In this document: positions 1-7,011 of the stretch, one piece after another
Position numbering within the stretch: the stretch's first letter is position 1
Layout of the letters: the number at the start of each line of letters is the position of its first letter
Source: Dehalococcoidia bacterium
Lineage (GTDB): Bacteria > Chloroflexota > Dehalococcoidia > Dehalococcoidales > E44-bin46
Length of the DNA: 9,550 nucleotides
Assembly: GCA_030634425.1 (NCBI GenBank)
Contig: DAOWAU010000018.1
Coordinates: 1-9,550 of the forward strand
Direction of reading: 5' to 3'
The notes under the pieces: generated by a model
Seen by the model: only the letters and a program-made list of their open reading frames with translations
The model's database searches: none
What the model was told of the DNA's origin: nothing
Position numbers and translations under genes: made by a program

Positions 1-2138
1 ACATCAGCAATTAAGCCTTCCAGGTCCCAATCAATGCCGTGCTCATCGGGGATACGGGCTGCCACTATACCTTGTAGTTCCTCTCTAATCATGGAGAGGA
101 TGTTGGTCTTAAGGTCAGCACCGCCTAATATCTTCCTTCGCTCGCCATAGATAATCTCACGCTGCTGATTAACCACGTCGTCATACTCCACCAGGTGCTT
201 ACGTATTTCAAAGTGATAGCCCTCAACCCGTTCCTGGGCGCTTCTAATAGAGCGGCCAACCAATCTACTCTCAATAGGGGTATTCTCATCCATGCCAGCC
301 CACTCCATTAAGCCCTTGATGCGGTCACCGCCGAAGCGCCTCATAATGTCATCCTCTAAGGAGACATAGAAGCGAGAGCTTCCCGGGTCGCCCTGCCGCC
401 CCGCTCTACCCCGGAGCTGGTTATCAATGCGTCGTGCCTCGTGGCGCTCCGTGCCGAGAATATGAAGCCCACCGAGTTCAACCACTTTATTGTGCTTCTC
501 CTGCCACTGCGCCTCACTCTGCCCGTCAGGGCTTCCTCCCAGCACAATATCAACACCACGCCCCGCCATATTGGTGGCCACGGTTACCGCCCCCGGCTCT
601 CCGGCACGGGCAATAATTTCCGCCTCTTTCATATGCTCTTTGGCGTTAAGCACCTGGCAAGAAATACCCTGCCTCTTTAGCATATCTCTCAAGTGCTCCG
701 ACTTCTCAATAGATACCGTGCCAATCAGCACCGGTCGTTCCTGCTTATGAAGCTCCTCAATCTCACCAACCACCGCCCGGAATTTTGTCTCCTCATTCTT
801 ATAAACCCGGTCGGGATGGTTCTCTCGAATCATAGGCTTATGGGTAGGAATAACTACCACATCAAGGTTATATATCTTATGAAACTCTTCAGCCTCGGTA
901 AGGGCAGTGCCGGTCATCCCCGCCAGCCGCTCATACATCCGAAAGTAGTTCTGGATGGTAACGGTGGCAAAGGTTCGGCTTTCCCGCTGAACCCTGACAT
1001 GCTCCTTGGCTTCTATTGCCTGATGCAGCCCCTCTGAATAGCGGCGACCGAACATCAACCGCCCGGTGAATTCGTCAACGATGATAACCTGTCCATCCTT
1101 GACCACATACTCCTTGTCCCGGTGGTAAGCCTCCTTAGCAGTGATGGCATTTTCTAAGTGGCGTTTAAGGCGCATGTGTTCCCAATCACCATCGTAAAGG
1201 TGGCCCGATTTTAATACCCCCTCACGCTTTAATATTCTTTCCGCATTATCGTAGCCCGCATCGGTTATCTCGTCCACCGACCGTCCCTTTTCACTCATCT
1301 TGTAGTCCTCATCGTGACGGAGGCGGGGAGCAAGCCGGGCAAATATCTGATATTTCTGTGTTGCCTCCACATCAGGAGCGCTGATGATGAGAGGGGTGCG
1401 TGCTTCATCAATAAGGAGGTTATCCACCTCGTCAACGATGGCATAGTTTAGCTCCCCATGAACACGCTGGGACAGGTCTACCACCATATTATCGCGGAGG
1501 TAGTCAAAACCAAAGTCACTACAGGTGCCATAGGCGATGTCAGCCTGGTAAGCCTCACGGCGGGAGATAGGACGGAAATGGCGCCAGGGGTCATTTTCTT
1601 TGCCCGAATCATAGTCGGGGTCGTAGAGGCAGGCCGGGGTGTGCTCATCCGGATTCTGCTGGGGATAGATGCTGGCTACACTTACCCCCAGGGCATGATA
1701 GATAGGTCCCATCCAGTAGGGGTCTCGCCTTGCCAGGTAGTCGTTAACCGTAACCAGGTGACAACCCTGACCGGTGAGAGAGTTAAGGTAAAGGGGAAGG
1801 GTAGCCACCAGGGTTTTACCCTCACCAGTTTTCATCTCAGCGATTCTGCCTTGATGGAGGACAACGCCCCCCATCAACTGCACATCAAAGTGGCGCTGGC
1901 CTAAGTTTTTAGGCCGCTTGGCCGCTTCCCGAACAGCGGCAAAGGCTTCAGGGAGAAGCTCATCGAGCGAACTGCCAGCCTTGAGCCGAGACTTAAACTC
2001 GTCGGTCTTGGCACGAAGCTTGTCATCGCTGAGCTTTTCAAATTCTGGCTCCAGCTCGTTTATCTTATCTACTGTCGGCCGTAACCGCCTCAGTTGTTTC
2101 TCATTAGAATCAGTAAGTCCACCTAACCACTTAAACAT
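1..2138 (-). CDS. secA: SecA preprotein translocase ATPase, C-terminus cut off by window edge
   Basis: SecA is the ATPase that drives unfolded preproteins through the SecYEG channel at the cytoplasmic membrane. The minus strand reads open from ATG at 2138 to the window edge, giving 712 codons and no stop. It begins [10 protein letters not shown]. Visible motifs are Walker A GEGKT (105-109), the DEAD-like VDEVD (235-239) followed by [22 protein letters not shown] (354-362), AGMTGTA (406-412), NMAGRG (523-528), and the helicase motif VI stretch around [17 protein letters not shown] (574-590). The family is usually 830-950 residues, so roughly 120-240 residues (rest of the scaffold/wing and any zinc-binding tail) lie outside. 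There is an apparent insertion of about 25 residues at 160-192 in NBD1, and two family signatures are altered: [15 protein letters not shown] where [15 protein letters not shown] is usual, and GRGVDI where GRGTDI is usual. The start overlaps the upstream gene's stop (ATGTTTAA), and AAGG plus GAGAG lie just upstream. It is the last visible gene of a leftward operon. Identity is certain from sequence; the insertion is judged from memory of the family. Confidence 0.98.
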   Translation of the reverse strand, partial: MFKWLGGLTDSNEKQLRRLRPTVDKINELEPEFEKLSDDKLRAKTDEFKSRLKAGSSLDELLPEAFAAVREAAKRPKNLGQRHFDVQLMGGVVLHQGRIAEMKTGEGKTLVATLPLYLNSLTGQGCHLVTVNDYLARRDPYWMGPIYHALGVSVASIYPQQNPDEHTPACLYDPDYDSGKENDPWRHFRPISRREAYQADIAYGTCSDFGFDYLRDNMVVDLSQRVHGELNYAIVDEVDNLLIDEARTPLIISAPDVEATQKYQIFARLAPRLRHDEDYKMSEKGRSVDEITDAGYDNAERILKREGVLKSGHLYDGDWEHMRLKRHLENAITAKEAYHRDKEYVVKDGQVIIVDEFTGRLMFGRRYSEGLHQAIEAKEHVRVQRESRTFATVTIQNYFRMYERLAGMTGTALTEAEEFHKIYNLDVVVIPTHKPMIRENHPDRVYKNEETKFRAVVGEIEELHKQERPVLIGTVSIEKSEHLRDMLKRQGISCQVLNAKEHMKEAEIIARAGEPGAVTVATNMAGRGVDIVLGGSPDGQSEAQWQEKHNKVVELGGLHILGTERHEARRIDNQLRGRAGRQGDPGSSRFYVSLEDDIMRRFGGDRIKGLMEWAGMDENTPIESRLVGRSIRSAQERVEGYHFEIRKHLVEYDDVVNQQREIIYGERRKILGGADLKTNILSMIREELQGIVAARIPDEHGIDWDLEGLIAD

Positions 2139-2361
2139 CGCCTTTTCTCTCAATTAACCCTTTGGCTTTCTCTGCCATCGACTTCCAGACCATAATCCTA
2201 ACTTCACCCATCCCATCAACAGCAAAGGCATGCACAGAATGGGCTGCGTTTGATTTCAAAAGGCAGGGTATTCCGTAACTCTCCAGCAAGCCCTGAATAA
2301 GCCGAGCTTCCACCTCCCCCAGCGCCCGATATACCTCAATCATCTCCGCGTTCTTGCTCAA
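2131..2361 (-). CDS. Small DUF2007-like protein (putative signal-transducing family)
   Basis: This is a 76-residue protein if it starts at TTG 2361, or 70 residues from ATG 2343. The pattern [20 protein letters not shown] followed by a variable loop and [19 protein letters not shown] matches what I know of DUF2007: an alpha-beta fold with EA..I...L...GI, then G..R..V......A..LI. The biochemical function of this family is not established, and no catalytic residues, signal peptide or membrane segment are visible. The TTG start has AGGAG at 2368-2372 with a 6-base gap; the ATG at 2343 has GGAG directly against it, which is poor spacing. I prefer the TTG, but family members often begin only a few residues before the VY.A strand, which would favour ATG 2343. 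It starts inside prs (26-base overlap with TTG) and its TAA overlaps the secA start by 8 bases, so it is probably translated together with both. Family assignment is by pattern recognition only. Confidence 0.8.
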   Translation of the reverse strand: MSKNAEMIEVYRALGEVEARLIQGLLESYGIPCLLKSNAAHSVHAFAVDGMGEVRIMVWKSMAEKAKGLIERKGDV

Positions 2362-3292
2362 ACATAGCTCCTACAGATAGTCCAGTATGGATACGGTGGA
2401 TGGCTTCACCCAATAGCGGAGCTATAGACAAAACCGTAATCTTATTCAATTTCTTATTACCGATGACAGGGACGGTATCGGTAACCACTACCTCTTTCAC
2501 CGGAGAGGAGGCTATCCTCTCGATAGCAGTGCCAGAGAGTATAGGATGGGTACAACAGGCATATACTTCTTTTACCCCCCGCTCCTTTAAGGCGGAGATA
2601 ACACCCGCCAAAGAGCCGGCAGTATCTATTTCATCGTCTACGGTAAGAGCCACCTTGCCCTCCACCTCACCAATGACATTTAGTGTCTCAGTCTGGTCAA
2701 CATTGCCTACCCGCCTCTTTTCCACAATAGCCAGAGGGGCATCGAGCCTAGCTGCCAAGTCGCGTGCCCGCTTGGAAATACCGATATCAGTAGCCACTAC
2801 CACCAGGTCATCGAGCTCCTTCTCCTTAAAAAAGTCACTCAACAGGAAAAGAGCCGTCAGTTCGTCAACAGGTATGTTAAAAAAGCCCTGAATCTGGGCT
2901 GCATGCAAATCCACTGTCAGCAGTCGATTAGCCCCAGCCACGGTAAGCAGGTCAGCCACTAACCTGGCCGTTATCGGCACCCGGGGCTGGTCCTTCTTAT
3001 CAGTGCGGCCATAGCCATAGTAAGGAATCACAGCGGTAATGCACTCGGCTGATGCCCTTTTTAGGGCATCAATCATAATCAACAGCTCCACCAGGCTCTT
3101 ATTGACCGGGGAGGAAAGGGGCTGGATAACAAAAGCGTCTCGCTGGCGGACATTATCCAGGATACGAACAAAGATGTTCTCATTAGTGAACTCGAAGACT
3201 TCACACCTACCCAAAGGTATACCAAGATACTCAGCAACCGCTTGGGCTAGAGTAGGGTGAGCATTACCAGTGAATACCTTTATCTCGTCCAT
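2336..3292 (-). CDS. prs: Ribose-phosphate pyrophosphokinase (PRPP synthetase)
   Basis: This enzyme transfers pyrophosphate from ATP to ribose 5-phosphate, giving PRPP for purine, pyrimidine, histidine, tryptophan and NAD synthesis in the cytoplasm. From ATG 3292 it is 318 residues, normal for the family (310-320). It opens with IKVFTGNAHPTLA (4-16). The ATP-binding region is YGYGRTDKKDQPRVPITARL (92-111), then TVDLHAAQIQGFFNIPVDEL (126-145) with the expected DLH, flexible-loop EKRR (191-194), PRPP loop VDDEIDTAGS (218-227) and the usual end SVGAMFEQ. Departures from the E. coli type are RTDKK for RQDR, TDIGISKRAR for PDIGGVVRAR, and Glu instead of Met in the PRPP loop. I believe related bacterial enzymes with an (S/T)DKKDQPR signature exist, so this is probably a subfamily rather than a broken enzyme. 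An in-frame ATG at 3313 lacks a ribosome binding site, while GGAGA sits 8 bases before 3292. It ends inside the DUF2007-like gene and lies 81 bases downstream of glyA, with its own likely promoter. Confidence 0.96.
   Translation of the reverse strand: MDEIKVFTGNAHPTLAQAVAEYLGIPLGRCEVFEFTNENIFVRILDNVRQRDAFVIQPLSSPVNKSLVELLIMIDALKRASAECITAVIPYYGYGRTDKKDQPRVPITARLVADLLTVAGANRLLTVDLHAAQIQGFFNIPVDELTALFLLSDFFKEKELDDLVVVATDIGISKRARDLAARLDAPLAIVEKRRVGNVDQTETLNVIGEVEGKVALTVDDEIDTAGSLAGVISALKERGVKEVYACCTHPILSGTAIERIASSPVKEVVVTDTVPVIGNKKLNKITVLSIAPLLGEAIHRIHTGLSVGAMFEQERGDD
2368..2372 (-). promoter_or_regulatory. Ribosome binding site AGGAG inside prs for the DUF2007-like gene
   Basis: Reading the minus strand, AGGAG is followed by six bases and then TTG at 2361-2359. 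This favours the TTG start over the in-frame ATG at 2343, whose nearest purine-rich motif (GGAG) abuts the start codon. The site lies inside the last codons of prs, suggesting translation coupled to prs. Confidence 0.55.
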
Positions 3293-3300
3293 TTGTTTAC

Positions 3301-3305
3301 TCTCC
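3301..3305 (-). promoter_or_regulatory. Ribosome binding site GGAGA that decides the prs start
   Basis: GGAGA on the minus strand lies eight bases before ATG at 3292-3290. The alternative in-frame ATG at 3313 is preceded only by A/T-rich sequence with no purine-rich motif, so the downstream start is chosen. Confidence 0.7.
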
Positions 3306-3325
3306 AACTCCATATTATTAAATTT

Positions 3326-3334
3326 ATTATAGCA
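3326..3334 (-). promoter_or_regulatory. Candidate extended -10 promoter for prs (TGCTATAAT)
   Basis: The minus strand reads TGC directly followed by a perfect TATAAT (3331-3326), an extended -10 as used by the housekeeping sigma factor. At a 17-base spacing the -35 position (3349-3354) reads GTGAGG, matching TTGACA only in its TGA core, so recognition would rely on the extended -10. The predicted start of transcription is near 3319, giving a leader of about 27 bases that includes the GGAGA site. This would let prs, the DUF2007-like gene and secA be transcribed independently of glyA. Confidence 0.5.
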
Positions 3335-3346
3335 CTATTGCCTATT

Positions 3347-3371
3347 AACCTCACCCCCAATCCCCCTCTCA
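3347..3371. repeat. C/G-rich intergenic motif resembling a dispersed repeat arm
   Basis: The plus strand here reads AACCTCACCCCCAATCCCCC and then TCTCA; the minus strand has G5 and G5 runs flanked by GAGA and TGAGG. Motifs of the general form GAGAGGGG(T)TGGGGGTGAGGTT recur between genes in several bacterial genomes, and this looks like one arm of such an element. It occurs only once in the window and has no partner arm nearby, so the call is by resemblance only. It lies just downstream of the glyA stop and overlaps the -35 position of the prs promoter. Confidence 0.3.
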
Positions 3372-3373
3372 CA

Positions 3374-4618
3374 TTAGGCATCAATACCTGGCGCAGGGAA
3401 GCGCTGGCACATCTGGCTGACCTCCTGGCTTGCCCTGCTCTGAACCTTTTGATCGCCGAGGTTGGTAACCACTTTTATAATTAGTGAAGCAATGTGTTTC
3501 ATCTCCTCTTTGCCAAAGCCGCGCGTAGTCACTGCCGATGTGCCCACTCTGATGCCGCTGGTTATTCGTAGCGGGCGAGGGTCAAAGGGGGTAGGATTCC
3601 GATTGACCACAATGCCTGCCTTGACCAAAGCTTCCTCAGCCTCCTTGCCGGTAACCCCTGTCTCTGTGAGGTCAACCAAGACCATGTGGTTATCGGTGCC
3701 ACCTGATACCAGACGCAGCCCCAGTCTTTGGAACTCGGAGGCGAGAACGAGGGCATTATCCAATACAGCCCGCTGATATTCCACAAAGCTGGGTTGCATA
3801 GCTTCATAAAAAGCCGCCGCTTTAGCAGCGATGATGTGCATTAGGGGGCCACCCTGCATTCCAGGGAAGACAGCAGCATCTATTGATGACGCCAGGTAGC
3901 CCTTAGACAAAATCAAACCACCCCGTGGACCACGCAGTGTCTTATGTGTGGTTGAGGTTACCACATCGGCATAAGGCACAGGGGTAGGGTGTAAACCAGC
4001 AGCTACCATACCAGCTATATGAGCCATGTCAACCATAAGCTTCGCCTCTACCAGGTCAGCAATATGCCGAAAACGCTCGAAATCAAGAATCCGGGGATAA
4101 GAACTTGCTCCAGCCACAATCAACTTAGGCTTGTGCTTCAGGACAAGCCTCTCTAGCTCCTGATAGTCAATTCTTTCTGTCTCTTGATTAACCCCGTAAG
4201 GTATGAAGTTATACAACTTACCCGAGAAGCTGACCTTATCACCATGAGTAAGATGACCACCGTGAGCCACACTCATACCCATGGCAGTATCGCCACAGTC
4301 GAGCAAGGCATAGTACGCTGCCATATTTGCCTGAGCCCCGCTGTGCGGCTGGACATTAGCATGCTCAGCGTGGAACAGCTCCTTAGCCCGCTGGACAGCC
4401 AAACATTCTAATGCATCCACATTTTCACAGCTACCATAGTAGCGCTGTTGAGGATAACCCTCAGCATACTTGTTGGTTAAAAACGAGCCCCCAGCCTCAA
4501 GCACAGCCCGGCTAACATAGTTTTCAGAAGCGATAAGGTCTATTGTTTCCCTCTGGCGCCTTCCCTCCATATCAAGAATTTGGCCGATTTCCGGATCAGT
4601 TTGGCTCAAAAAACTCAT
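3374..4618 (-). CDS. glyA: Serine hydroxymethyltransferase
   Basis: This PLP enzyme converts serine and tetrahydrofolate to glycine and 5,10-methylenetetrahydrofolate, the main one-carbon source for purines and thymidylate. The protein has 414 residues, standard for bacterial GlyA (about 410-420). Landmarks in order are [10 protein letters not shown] (27-36), [16 protein letters not shown] (48-63), [13 protein letters not shown] (90-102), AHGGHLTHG (118-126), VDMAHIAG (196-203) with the PLP-contacting Asp197 and His200, and [14 protein letters not shown] (221-234), whose Lys226 is the expected Schiff-base lysine. [11 protein letters not shown] near 350-360 is also typical. The end ([12 protein letters not shown]) is normal apart from a few extra residues after RFP. 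The ATG at 4618 has a consensus AGGAGG 4 bases upstream (4628-4623) and a near-consensus promoter at 4636-4664. It is the first gene of the leftward group and is divergent from the UDG gene. Confidence 0.98.
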   Translation of the reverse strand: MSFLSQTDPEIGQILDMEGRRQRETIDLIASENYVSRAVLEAGGSFLTNKYAEGYPQQRYYGSCENVDALECLAVQRAKELFHAEHANVQPHSGAQANMAAYYALLDCGDTAMGMSVAHGGHLTHGDKVSFSGKLYNFIPYGVNQETERIDYQELERLVLKHKPKLIVAGASSYPRILDFERFRHIADLVEAKLMVDMAHIAGMVAAGLHPTPVPYADVVTSTTHKTLRGPRGGLILSKGYLASSIDAAVFPGMQGGPLMHIIAAKAAAFYEAMQPSFVEYQRAVLDNALVLASEFQRLGLRLVSGGTDNHMVLVDLTETGVTGKEAEEALVKAGIVVNRNPTPFDPRPLRITSGIRVGTSAVTTRGFGKEEMKHIASLIIKVVTNLGDQKVQSRASQEVSQMCQRFPAPGIDA

Positions 4619-4635
4619 TTTCCCTCCTCTGTCGA

Positions 4636-4664
4636 AGTCTACAACGGCATGCCTACGCTGTCAA
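4636..4664 (-). promoter_or_regulatory. glyA promoter, TTGACA-17-TAGACT
   Basis: On the minus strand a perfect -35 TTGACA (4664-4659) is followed after exactly 17 bases by TAGACT (4641-4636), matching four of six -10 positions. Transcription would start near 4629, giving a very short leader (about 11 bases) carrying little more than the AGGAGG site. The 17-base spacer holds the palindrome GGCATGCC (4646-4653). Confidence 0.7.
4646..4653. repeat. 8-bp perfect palindrome GGCATGCC in the glyA promoter spacer
   Basis: GGCATGCC equals its own reverse complement and lies between the -35 and -10 of the glyA promoter. Eight-base palindromes occur by chance fairly often, so its role as an operator is only a possibility suggested by position. 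Confidence 0.3.
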
Positions 4665-4673
4665 TTGTCCCGA

Positions 4674-4703
4674 TTGACCTTGATATATCAACCATGCTAT
4701 CAT
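4674..4703 (+). promoter_or_regulatory. Promoter of the UDG-RNase J-ftsK group, TTGACC-18-TGCTATCAT
   Basis: The -35 element TTGACC (4674-4679; five of six) is followed after 18 bases by TATCAT (4698-4703; five of six), preceded by TGC (4695-4697) as an extended -10. Transcription is expected near 4709-4711, only about 6 bases before the UDG start codon at 4716. The -35 is back to back with the glyA -35, with nine bases between them. Both elements belong to the dyad GTCAAT (4660-4665) / ATTGAC (4673-4678). Confidence 0.7.
4680..4691. repeat. 12-bp perfect palindrome TTGATATATCAA between -35 and -10 (candidate operator)
   Basis: TTGATATATCAA is its own reverse complement across all 12 bases and fills most of the spacer of the plus-strand promoter. 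A dimeric regulator bound here would occlude RNA polymerase. No regulator gene is visible in the window, and I do not recognise the site as belonging to a named regulator. Confidence 0.45.
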
Positions 4704-4715
4704 GAGCTAAGGTGG

Positions 4716-5318
4716 ATGTCAGCGCTGAGTGAGCTTTACAAAGAGATTGCACTTTGCCGGGAGTGTGAAATAGCTAAGTACCGAACCAAAGTAGTACCCG
4801 GTGAGGGGCCAGGCGATGCTGAAATAATGTTTATTGGGGAGGCACCAGGCTGGCATGAAGACCAGCAGGGTCGTCCCTTTGTTGGGCCAGCAGGGTTATA
4901 TCTCGATGAATTGCTGGCTTCCATTAACCTGAAACGTGAGCAAGTTTATATCGCCAATATAATTAAGTGCCGCCCGCAGGGAAACCGCGACCCCCTACCC
5001 GCAGAAATACTCAATTGCCGTAAGTGGCTAGACCGCCAGATTGAGTTAATTTGCCCCAAGCTGATTGTAACCCTGGGACGGTATTCTATGGCAATGTTTT
5101 TCCCCGGTAAGAGCATAAGCAAAATTCATGGCATAGCTCAGAGGCAAGACAATGTTATCTATTATGCCATGTATCATCCGGCAGCAGCCCTCCACCAGCA
5201 GAGCTTACGCCAAACAATAGAGGCTGATATGCTTAAGATTCCATCACTCCTAGTCCAAACGGAAGCTGTGCCTGAAGCCAAACAAGAGGCTAGGCAATTA
5301 ACTATGTTTGAGGATTAA
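4716..5318 (+). CDS. udg: Family 4 uracil-DNA glycosylase with iron-sulfur cluster
   Basis: The enzyme removes uracil from DNA, the first step of base excision repair after cytosine deamination or dUTP incorporation. From ATG 4716 it is 200 residues, typical of family 4. Four cysteines fit the [4Fe-4S] pattern: C14-x2-C17 in the N-terminus, then C85-x15-C101. The uracil-binding motif is GEAPGWHEDQQGRPFVGPAG (41-60); GEAPG with Glu42 marks family 4, whereas family 5 usually has GLAPG. IIKCRPQGNRDP (82-93) and the DNA-intercalation loop HPAAALHQ (154-161) are as expected. The frame stays open upstream to TTG 4665, but that would start upstream of the promoter and add 17 residues unlike the family, so ATG 4716 is chosen; AAGG lies 3 bases before it. 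The last ~25 residues are polar and end in LTMFED. It is divergent from glyA, and its stop codon lies 4 bases before the RNase J start. Confidence 0.93.
   Translation: MSALSELYKEIALCRECEIAKYRTKVVPGEGPGDAEIMFIGEAPGWHEDQQGRPFVGPAGLYLDELLASINLKREQVYIANIIKCRPQGNRDPLPAEILNCRKWLDRQIELICPKLIVTLGRYSMAMFFPGKSISKIHGIAQRQDNVIYYAMYHPAAALHQQSLRQTIEADMLKIPSLLVQTEAVPEAKQEARQLTMFED
5310..5314 (+). promoter_or_regulatory. Ribosome binding site GAGGA that decides the RNase J start
   Basis: GAGGA lies within the final codons of the UDG gene, eight bases before ATG at 5323. An upstream in-frame TTG at 5308 overlaps this motif and cannot be served by it, so the ATG is chosen. The position suggests coupled translation of the two genes. 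Confidence 0.7.
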
Positions 5319-5322
5319 ATCT

Positions 5323-6981
5323 ATGGCTAAGCCAAGACTCAAGATAATCCCCCTCGGTGGATTAAGTGAAATCGGCAAGAATATGATGGTGATGGAATAT
5401 CAAAATGACATCATCCTCATTGATGCCGGGCTTATGTTCCCCGATGAAGAGATGCTGGGTGTCGACCTGGTACTCCCCGACACCAGCTACCTGAGGGAGA
5501 AACGAGAGAAGATAAGGGGGATAATCATCACCCATGGTCATGAGGACCATATTGGTGCTCTGCCCTATCTGCTATCCGAGGTTAATGTGCCCATCTACTC
5601 CACCAAGCTTACCCAAGGTCTTATCTCCGTCAAGCTCAAACAGCGAAGGGCACACGTAAAAGCCAAGCTTAACGTGATAGCGCCCGGCAGCGAGATTACA
5701 CTGGGAAGATTTAAAATCGAACCCTTCCATGTCTGCCACAGCATACCCGACGCAATAGGCTTAATCATCCGTACTCCGGTGGGCACCATAATCCATAGCG
5801 GAGATTTTAAGCTGGACTACACCCCGGTTGATGGCAAACCAACCGATTTATCTCGACTGGCTCAGCTAGGAGTTCAGGGAACTTTGCTTCTCCTCGCTGA
5901 CTCGACCTATGCGGAGCTACCCGGCTACACCCCATCAGAAAGAGTGGTTGGCGAAACCCTGGACCGAGTCATATCTCAGGCACCAGGAAGGGTGATTATC
6001 GCTACCTTTTCCTCGCTGGTATCCCGCATTCAGCAGGTTATCGACTCAGCCGCCAAGCACCAGCGACGTGTCTTCGTTGTGGGACGCAGCATGACCGATA
6101 CGGTGCGCATGGCACTAGAGCTGGGCTATCTTAATGCTCCCGACGGGATACTGGCTCGGCTTGATGAACTCAAAGGCATGCCCCGTAATAAAATAGTCTT
6201 TGTCGCCACCGGAAGCCAGGGAGAGCCCACCTCAGCTCTGGTCCGTATGGCTAATCGAGACCATCGCCAGGTTCACATCGTTCCCGGAGACACTGTAATT
6301 CTTTCAGCCACCCCCATCCCGGGCAACGAAGCCGTGGTCAACAGAACCGTGGACAACCTGTTCAAGCAGGGAGCTCAAGTATTCTATGATAAGGTGGCAC
6401 AGGTTCATGTCCACGGGCATGCCAGCCAAGAAGAGTTAAAACTGCTGCTAAACCTGGTCAAGCCCAAGTTCTTTATGCCCATCCACGGCGAATATCGCCA
6501 CCTCACCCTTCACGCTAAACTGGCTGAGTTGGTGGGCATCCCCAAAGACAACATCTTCGTCCTGGAGGATGGCGAAGTCCTTGAACTTAGTCCATGGGCA
6601 GGCAAGGTAACGGGCAAGGTTACTTCGGGCAATGTCTATGTTGACGGTCTCGGCGGAAGTGGTATTGACCACGTTGTTCTCCGTGATAGAAGAATGCTGT
6701 CACGGGATGGAATAGTAATGGTGATTATCGCTATTAACCGGCAAACCGGTAAATTAATAGGACGTCCCGACATTATATCGCGAGGCTTTGTTGATACCAG
6801 GGAAGATAGAGAGATGATAGAGAAGAGCCGTGACCTGATAGCCCGAGCCCTAGACCATGGTCGTGACCGACCTGCTGATTGGGGCTTCATAAACACCAAG
6901 GTTAAAGATATACTGAATAAGTTCTATTATGAGCAGATTAAACGCCGCCCCATGATTCTCCCCTTTATGGTAAAGGTATAA
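5323..6981 (+). CDS. rnj: Ribonuclease J (metallo-beta-lactamase / beta-CASP)
   Basis: RNase J is a zinc-dependent enzyme combining 5'-3' exonuclease and endonuclease activity, used for mRNA decay and rRNA processing in bacteria that lack or supplement RNase E. From ATG 5323 it is 552 residues, the normal size. The beta-lactamase domain has THGHEDH (70-76), giving His71, His73, Asp75 and His76; further metal ligands are His139 in CHSIPD, Asp161 in SGDFK, and His388 in MPIHGEYRH. The beta-CASP domain shows TFSSLVSRIQQ (228-238), TGSQGEP (296-302), PIPGNE (331-336) and HGHASQEE (364-371). The C-terminal part (about 440-552) contains GRPDIISRGFV (480-490) and ends PFMVKV. All expected catalytic residues are present. 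Start choice is set by GAGGA at 5310-5314. It sits between the UDG gene (4-base gap) and ftsK (30-base gap), probably in one transcript. It could be scored as J1 or J2; with one copy in view I call it simply RNase J. Confidence 0.96.
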   Translation: MAKPRLKIIPLGGLSEIGKNMMVMEYQNDIILIDAGLMFPDEEMLGVDLVLPDTSYLREKREKIRGIIITHGHEDHIGALPYLLSEVNVPIYSTKLTQGLISVKLKQRRAHVKAKLNVIAPGSEITLGRFKIEPFHVCHSIPDAIGLIIRTPVGTIIHSGDFKLDYTPVDGKPTDLSRLAQLGVQGTLLLLADSTYAELPGYTPSERVVGETLDRVISQAPGRVIIATFSSLVSRIQQVIDSAAKHQRRVFVVGRSMTDTVRMALELGYLNAPDGILARLDELKGMPRNKIVFVATGSQGEPTSALVRMANRDHRQVHIVPGDTVILSATPIPGNEAVVNRTVDNLFKQGAQVFYDKVAQVHVHGHASQEELKLLLNLVKPKFFMPIHGEYRHLTLHAKLAELVGIPKDNIFVLEDGEVLELSPWAGKVTGKVTSGNVYVDGLGGSGIDHVVLRDRRMLSRDGIVMVIIAINRQTGKLIGRPDIISRGFVDTREDREMIEKSRDLIARALDHGRDRPADWGFINTKVKDILNKFYYEQIKRRPMILPFMVKV

Positions 6982-6982
6982 T
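6977..6982 (+). promoter_or_regulatory. Possible -10 element (TATAAT) before ftsK
   Basis: A perfect TATAAT spans the RNase J stop codon, 29 bases before the ftsK start. No -35-like hexamer is found at 16-18 bases upstream (ATTCTC, GATTCT or TGATTC), and there is no TG extension, so the call is weak. If active, it would give ftsK its own transcript with a leader of roughly 23 bases. Confidence 0.25.
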
Positions 6983-7011
6983 TATACGCATCTTATACAC
7001 TGAAAGGTGAT

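Noticed and set aside
1458..1904. Plus-strand open frame of 148 codons opposite secA
   Set aside because: It lies wholly inside the well-supported secA frame on the other strand, has no recognisable domain, and its composition is that expected from an antisense frame.
2400..2891. Plus-strand open frame of 163 codons opposite prs
   Set aside because: Serine- and threonine-rich low-complexity product typical of the antisense of a conserved gene; prs motifs on the minus strand are unambiguous.
4665..4715. Extended UDG N-terminus starting at TTG 4665
   Set aside because: The extra 17 residues do not resemble family members, the start would lie upstream of the predicted promoter, and there is no ribosome binding site before it.
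5308..5322. RNase J start at TTG 5308
   Set aside because: The GAGGA motif overlaps this codon and instead suits ATG 5323; the shorter protein starts like other RNase J proteins.
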